Shown here: positions 57,494 to 64,000 of the stretch, piece by piece
Layout of the letters: the number at the start of each line of letters is the position of its first letter
Numbering within the stretch: position 1 is the first letter of the stretch
DNA from: Dastarcus helophoroides
Lineage: Eukaryota > Arthropoda > Insecta > Coleoptera > Bothrideridae
Direction: 5' to 3'
Assembly (NCBI GenBank): GCA_028583605.1
Contig: CM053328.1
Coordinates: 7,138,510-7,202,509, forward strand
Length of the DNA: 64,000 bases
Made by a program: the position numbers and the translations under genes
The notes under the pieces: model-generated
Told to the model about the DNA's origin: nothing
The model's input: only the letters and a program-made list of their open reading frames with translations
Databases searched by the model: none

Positions 57494-58688
57494 GTAAGGT
57501 TAGTGGAAGGCAAACAATTTAATGTTGTTTAAGTTAGGTCAGACCATCCCAATATCAACTGAGAGTACGTTCCAGTGATTCATTACAGAACATTTAAACT
57601 ATTTTTATACCTAATCGCAAATCAGGCCGAGGGCGCTATGAAAACCAAAACATAAAAATGAAAGCTACCTCATTACTTATGCAACCTTGATTACATCCTA
57701 CTTCTTCAGAAGAATATACGTCGAAAAATTAATTTTGCTAATAAAAAAATTCAACCTAAAAATTTAGCTTGATCGAAAATCGGAAGTGTTGGAAAACAAT
57801 CCAAACGCCAGTTTAATTTTGCAATTTAAAAAAAGAGTCTAAAGAAAAGTCCACAAAAAGGAATTTTATTAAAATTCGACATCAAAAAACGTTTCGAAAT
57901 CAAAATCAAATGCTGAAAAAAAAAACAATGTGGGAATGAAATCAAATCCAAATTTATTAGGTACTTCCCAACATTTTCAAAAAAAGGTCATTTCGAGATT
58001 GAAGTCGAAATCTTGAAACAAGGTCAGTATTTTTTTTCAATTTATTTAACATTTCTTCGGCCCAGTTTGGAAATATTTAAATTTTTATGGTTTGTTGACA
58101 ATTTTGTAAACAGTTTTTGAAATGCGACTGCGTGATATTTAAATTTATTGAAAACGTCACCTCATGACAGTTCACAAATTAATTTATTTTACATAGAATA
58201 GGAATAATGAAAAATAGGAGACCAAAATTAGATATGGAAAAATTGTTTTTTTTGATAAATTTGGAATTTATATACTTAAAATATTTTTTATTTTATACCA
58301 AAGATTGGAAATTTGAAATTTCAGTTTTTATTTCAAAATTGTACACAATTCCATGCAACTTTCATCTCATCTTCATCTCTGATTAGATTAGATTAGAAAT
58401 AAAATTTTCACTTTTTCAACCCAAATAAAAATTTTAAGTTTTAACTTGAATCTTTTTTTAAGATTTTTAACTTTTTCTTGAAATTTGAACTTGTATTTGG
58501 AAATTACTCGAAATATTTCTTTTCTTCTCCTAAAATTTCGAGATTAAAATGAAAAAAATTCCTCTGTTGTATCTTTGGAATAAAATAAAAGCGTGTTTTT
58601 CATTTAAGCTAGGAAAAACCAAGGCATCGAACCACTATTTTTTTCGATCCGGTTTTCGGTTTTCGTTCCGGGAAAAAATCATATCGGT
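57494..58688. other. start of a long intron, low-complexity
   Basis: AT-rich sequence with scattered AAATTTCGA-type units and a 'GATTAGATTAGA' microrepeat at about 58380. I see no exon. From about 58625 it enters GGTTTTCGGTTTTCG-type sequence belonging to the inverted repeat that follows. Confidence 0.5.
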
Positions 58689-61600
58689 TTCGTTCCGGTT
58701 TTTGTTCCGACAAAAATAGGGGTTTTTTTCGGTTTTCGGTTCAGTTTCGGCTGACTTATTTTTTAATTTTTGAAAAGTTTTTATTTGATTTAAAAATTGA
58801 TTTTCTAACATAATTTGGGAAATGTGATCTCCCTTTTTTAAATATTACAGCATATAACTACTCTGGTAGTGCTTAAAATTTGAAGAAAATATTTCTCGAT
58901 TTTTCGAGTTGAAAAATTTCACGCTGAAACTCTGAATTCTGGGTTCATTTTGAGTTCAAACTTCAAAAAAAAAAACCCGAACTAGCTGACACTCGCGCTT
59001 TTTTAGGTGAAAAAATAGAAGGATTTTTTGGTTACTTTTTTCACAGTTTCGACTTTTCTGAAGAATTCAATTGTTATTGAAAATTTAGACTTGTTTCGAA
59101 AATTTCGACAATAAAAACCCATTTTTTCACAAAGTCGATCTTTTCTCGTTCGACTTCAAAAATTTCATTTTTTCCCGAAATTTTGACTTGATTTTGAATA
59201 TTTTGACTTTTTTCAAAATTTTGATTTTTTAGATATTCAAAATTTCTCAAAATTATCTTATCTAGATATATTTTGATTTATTTAAACATTTTACTTTTTT
59301 TATAACCTTTGTCCTTGTTAAAAAATTTTATTTTTTGAAAATTTCAAATTTTTTTGAACATTTTGAATTGATCTGGAACTTCGAATGTTTGACCTTACTT
59401 TCATAAATATTGGCCATTTCTGAAACTTCAGGACTCGAAATATCAATTTTTTGCAAATCTCACTGATTTTAAATCCGATTTTTTCAAAACGTTTTAATTC
59501 TTTTTAAAAATTTGAATATTTTAAAAGCTTTTTGCAAATATCGACTCCTTTGAGTGTTTGTTGTTTTTTGTTCGATTTTGTTTCCAAAATGTTGATGTTT
59601 TCTCAAAATTCTAACTTTCCTAAAAATAATTACTTTTTGAAAAGTCAGCCTTCGATTTTTATTGAAAATTTTTAAAACAGTTTTCGACTTTTTTAAAGCA
59701 TTACGTCTTTATTTATATTCGGAAAACTTTGAAATTCAAATGTTCTTTTTTTAGTTTCCACTTTTTTCAAATGTTTATTTATTTTATTAACCCCAAGACT
59801 TTTTAAGCTTGACCTTCTTTAAGATTTTAATTTATTTTCCAAATTCTGAATTTTTTGAAGAAGTTTACACATAATTACCATATTTCTTTAAAATTGTTAT
59901 TTTTTTTTCAAAATTTTGATTTATTTTAAATTTATTGATTTTGAAAAACTGACTTGGGAAAACTTCTAGCCTGTCCTTTACATTTCCACCTTGGTCCAAC
60001 TTTTGACAATTTCTCAAAGTTTTGGTCTTTTTTAAAAACTGAGATTTTTTTAAAAATTTTGACTTTTTCCCGAGGTTTTAACTATTGTGTAACAAACTGA
60101 ACTTTTATATAAAATTTCAAGAGAAAAATCGAAATTTTGAGAAAAAACTTTGTGTCAAATTTTGAAAAGAGGAGGAAATTTTCCAAAAAAAAACAAATTC
60201 TGAAAAAGTTATAGTTTCCAGAAAAAGTCGAAATATTGATGAAAAAAGGTCCAAATTTTTAAAAAAAAGTCCAAATTTTTAAAAGTTCGAAAATATTAAA
60301 AATGTCGAAATTTTGAGAAAAATGTAATTTTTCAAAAATGAAAGAAAAACTTAATTTTTTATATAATTTTATGGGAAATTTTGAGAAAAAAAAGCCAAAT
60401 CCTAGAATTTTGGAAAGTTTTAGGAAGTCGGCATCGTAAAAAATCTTTGGAATTTGAGATTTCGAGAAAAAAATTTGGCATATGAAATTAAACTGAAATG
60501 GGAAGGAAAAAATGGTAGAAAACACGAAAATTTTTTCACAACTTTTAACATTTATATTCCAACTTAATCTTGATCTTGAAATTGGGGTCCAAATTTTGGG
60601 AGTTAATTTGAAACGGTGACATGTTAGAAAATGTCTAATTTAAACTTCCAATTTTTATCTGGTTTTGTTTACGCTCTATTTGACTATTTTCTTAAAATTT
60701 CGACTTTAGCCTCGAGACCGCGATTTTTTTTTAGATGATTTTGAATCTAGACAGTTTTAAAATCAAAATTTAGTTAAGTCTTGAATTCGTTGTGTAGAAT
60801 TCGTTCAAAAAATTTAAAAATTCGTAATTTAGAAAATCAGATTCTTTAAAAAATTTAAAAACTTGTGGAACGAGCGAATTTTGAAAAAATGTCGAAGTTT
60901 ACACAAAAGGTGAAAATTTGGAAAAATAATAAAAATTTCGAAAAAAAACTTCAAATTTTGAATGAAGCCATACTTAACGAAAAAAGTCCATAGTTGACGA
61001 TAAAAGGTAAAATTTGCCAAAAAAAATAAATTCTGAATAATTTAAAAATGTCAAAAGTAGCAATTCTGAAAAAAAAGTTGAATTTTTCGAAAACGTGAAA
61101 ATTTTTGGGAAAAAAGTCGGAATTATCAAAAAAGAAGTAAAACTTCGAGAAATAGTAAAAAAAAATTCCGCACTTTTTGAAAAATTTCGATTTTAACATT
61201 TTCAAATTTCATTTTTTTTTAAATTCCATGTATTCAAAATTGTGACTTTCTTAAAATTCTGATTTTTTGAAAGTTTAGACTTTCGTAAAATTGAAAAATT
61301 TCGAATTCATTTTAAAATTTTTGACTTTCAAATTTTCCACTTTTTTGAAAATACGGACTTTTTTTTCAAAACGACGACTTCCAAAATATAAATGAATATT
61401 TGAAAATTTCTATATTTTTTCAAAATTTCACTCTTTCTTGATATTTTAACTTTGTGAACATTTTGTCTTTTCAAAAAACTAGTTTTAAAATATTCTTTAT
61501 TTGAAAATTTGGATCTTCGTTGAAAAATCATAACTTTTTTTTTTAAATCACTGACTTTCAAAATTTCTCCATTTTTTAAAATTAGGACCTTTTGATAATT

Positions 61601-64000
61601 TCAAAAAAAAATCGGCTCTTTTTCCGTTGAGTTTTTTTTTTAAAAACTTCATTCTATGACAATTTCAGCTTCCTTCAAAATTTCGGCTATTTTGAAAATT
61701 CCATCTATTCAAAATTCTGATTTTTTGAAAGCTTCGACTTTCGCTAAAAACTCTCGACTTTATTGAAACATTACGAATTAATTTTAAAATATTTGACTTT
61801 AATCTCGAAGCTTCGATTTTTTTTGAAAATATGGATATTTGCCTTTCGAAAAGTAGAATATTTGATAAAGTTCTATATTTTTTCAATCTTCGACTCTCTC
61901 TTTATATTTCAATTTGTTGAAAATTTTGTTTTTTGAAAATATAGGTTTAAAAATTTTCTATTTGAACATCTGAACCTTTGGTTGGACCTTTTTTTTAAAA
62001 TGTCCGAGTTTTTTTAAAATCTCTTGAAAATTTCGATTTTCATGACAATTTCAACTTCCTTCAAAAGCTGAGCTTTTTTGAAAATCGTTTTCAAATTATC
62101 GACATTCGTTAAAAATATCTATTTTTTTATATTTTTTTGGTGGAACGGACTGGTCCTTGGTTATTTTCGAAAATTTGAAATACAAATCTTGTTCGCGAAA
62201 CCAAGAAAGATTAAAAAAAATATTCCAAATTTAAATTTATATTTGTCAATTTCTTCTAGTTCAAGGTCTCAACTCATAATTTCCAAAAAAAATTCTATAA
62301 TTAAAGAATAAAAGTCAACATGTCGATAAAAAGGGTCAAGAGATTGCTAGAGAAAGACTAAATTTTGTTTAAAGTCGAAATTTTAGAAAAATTAATAATG
62401 AAAAGTACCTACAAGTTTAAATGTAAAACTTCAAAGAAAAAAGTTAAAATATCGAAAAGAGCTAAATAGATTAAACAACACTTTCGAAAAATTTTACTTT
62501 TTTTAGAAATGTTGGAAGTTTTTCAGCAACATTTCGACCCCAATGGCCAAGATCCCCGCTTTAAATTGGAATATCATGTTGGATTTTTGGCTGAAATTTT
62601 GACTTGAAATTTAAAAATTTCTAGGTTAAATTTGAAACTGTGAGATTTTAGCGAAAAATCTCAATTTTTTAAAAAAGATCAAAACTTTGAGAAATTGTCA
62701 AAAGTTGGACCAAGGTGGAAATGTAAAAGACAGGCTAGAAGTTTTCCTAAGCCAGTTTTTCAAAATCAATAAATTTAAATAAATCAAAATTTTGAAAAAG
62801 AAATAACAATTTTAAAGAAATTGGTAATTATATGTAAATATCTTCAAAAAACTCAGAATTTGGAAAATAAATTAAAGGTCAAGCTAAAAAAGGCTTGCGA
62901 TTAATAAAATAAATAAATATTTGGAAAAAGTGGAAGCTAACAAAAGAACATTTAAATTTCAAAGTTTTCCAAATATAAAGACGAAATGCTTTAAAGAAGT
63001 CGAAAAGTGTTTAAAAATTTTCAATAAAAATCGAAGGCAGACTTTTCAAAAAGCAATCATTTTTAGAAAGTTAGAATTTTGAGAAAAAGTCAAAATTTTG
63101 AAAACAAAATCGAACAAAAACAACAAACACTCAAAGAAGTCGATAGTTGCAAAAAGCTTTTAAAAAATTCAAATTACTAAAAAGAATTAGAATGTTTTAA
63201 AAAAATCGGATTTAAAATCAGTGAGATTTGCAAAAAATTGATATTTCGAGTCTGAAGTTTCAGAAATGGCCAATATTGATAAAAATAAGGTCAAAAATTC
63301 GAAGTTCGAGATCAGTTCAAAATATTCAAAAAAATTTGAAATTTTCAAAAAAATAAAATCTTTAATAAAGACAAATGTTATCAAAAAAGTAAAATCTTTA
63401 AATAAATCAAAATATATCTAAATAAGACAAAATAATTTTGAGAAAGTTTGAATATCTAAAAAATCAAAATTTTAAAAAAAGTCAAAATATTCAAAATCAA
63501 GTCAAAATTTCGGGAAAAAAATGAAATTTTTGAAATCGAACGAGAAAAGATCGACTTTGAAAAGTGGGTTTTTATCGTCGAAATTTTCGAAATAAGTCAA
63601 AATTTTCAATAACAATTGAATTCTTCGGAAAAGTCGAAACTGTGAAAAAAGGTAACCAAAGAATCCTATTTTTTCACCTAAAAAAGCGCGAGTGTCAGCT
63701 AGTTCGGGGTTTCTTTTTTTTTGAAGTTTGAACTCAAATGGAATCCAGAATTCATAGTTCAGCGTGAAAATTTTTAAGCTCGAAAAATCGAGAAATATTT
63801 TCTTCAAATACTAGCACTACCAGAGTAGTTATATGCTATAATATTTAGAAAAGAGAGATCACATTTCCCAAATTATGTTAGAAAATCAACTTTTAAATTA
63901 AATAAAAACTTTTCAAAAAATTAAAACATAAGTCAGCCGAAACTGAACCGAAAACCGAAAAAAACCGCTATTTTTGTCGGAACAAAAACCGGAAAAGAAA
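58689..64000. mobile_element. large inverted repeat, arms about 1.36 kb, cut by the window end
   Basis: 58689..60050 and 62648..64000 are inverted copies along their whole length. Landmarks pair in order: 'CGGTTCAGTTTCGGCTGA' with 'TCAGCCGAAACTGAACCG', 'ACTCTGGTAGTGCT' with 'AGCACTACCAGAGT' (one base differs), 'GCGCTTTTTTAGGTGAAAAA' with its complement near 63675, and 'CTTCTAGCCTGTC' with 'GACAGGCTAGAAG'. The 2.6-kb spacer is AAATTTCGA-type tract with H-repeat copy 6. Such long arms point to a foldback-type DNA element; no transposase is visible and the outer ends lie partly beyond the window. Confidence 0.8.
62139..62212 (+). repeat. H repeat, copy 6, truncated
   Basis: Only the 'GGTGGAACGGACTGGTCC' arm and 'GAAACCAAGAAAGATT' are left; the ribozyme-like core is absent. 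It lies in the spacer of the large inverted repeat at 58689..64000. Confidence 0.7.

Noticed and set aside
62078..62311. 77-codon frame on + inside the inverted-repeat spacer
   Set aside because: It is made of H-repeat arm and AT-rich tract and has no protein features.

Overview
This is nuclear DNA of an insect; the order cannot be settled from the window. It is AT-rich, has short GT-AG introns, and carries BEL/Pao, Ty3/Gypsy, CR1/jockey-type LINE and mariner debris. Most of the length is non-coding: nested transposons and long degenerate tracts built on an AAATTTCGA-type motif. I found no tRNA, rRNA or CRISPR array. All gene models are my own reading of splice sites and frame continuity and have no transcript support.

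Five host genes are readable. (1) A secreted MD-2-like/DUF1091-type protein on + (7835..21338) in four small exons, all joined in phase 0. (2) An unrecognised 171-aa four-helix membrane protein on - (28790..29415). (3) Divergent from it, a 167-aa membrane protein on + (29607..48219), whose last exon lies about 18 kb downstream but matches in phase. (4) A NASP-type histone chaperone on - (48562..49981) with a one-base frame conflict in exon 2. (5) The first coding exon of a PMP22/claudin-like tetraspan on + (57196..57493), with a TATA box upstream; the rest of that gene lies beyond the window or inside its repeat-filled intron.

Layout. 0-7.4 kb: a BEL/Pao tail, a near-perfect palindromic element split by a CR1/jockey-type LINE with a 9-bp target duplication, LINE tails and two mariner remnants. 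7.8-21.4 kb: gene 1, whose introns 2 and 3 are almost entirely occupied by two large non-coding elements with CAG...CTG inverted ends. 22.7-28.6 kb: a complete but disabled Gypsy element (two LTRs, gag, pol). 28.8-30.1 kb: the divergent membrane-protein pair. 30.6-44.6 kb: a 14-kb block in intron 3 of gene 3, bounded by inverted ends and containing a hAT-like element and a 4.7-kb tandem duplication. 48.1-50 kb: last exon of gene 3 and NASP. 50-57 kb: AT-rich intergenic DNA with hairpins. 57.2 kb: claudin-like exon. 58.7-64 kb: a large inverted repeat with arms of about 1.36 kb, cut by the window end.

The most interesting signals are a short dispersed repeat that carries a hammerhead-ribozyme-like fold with a covarying stem I, and a recurring class of multi-kilobase non-coding elements with hAT-like ends that fill host introns.
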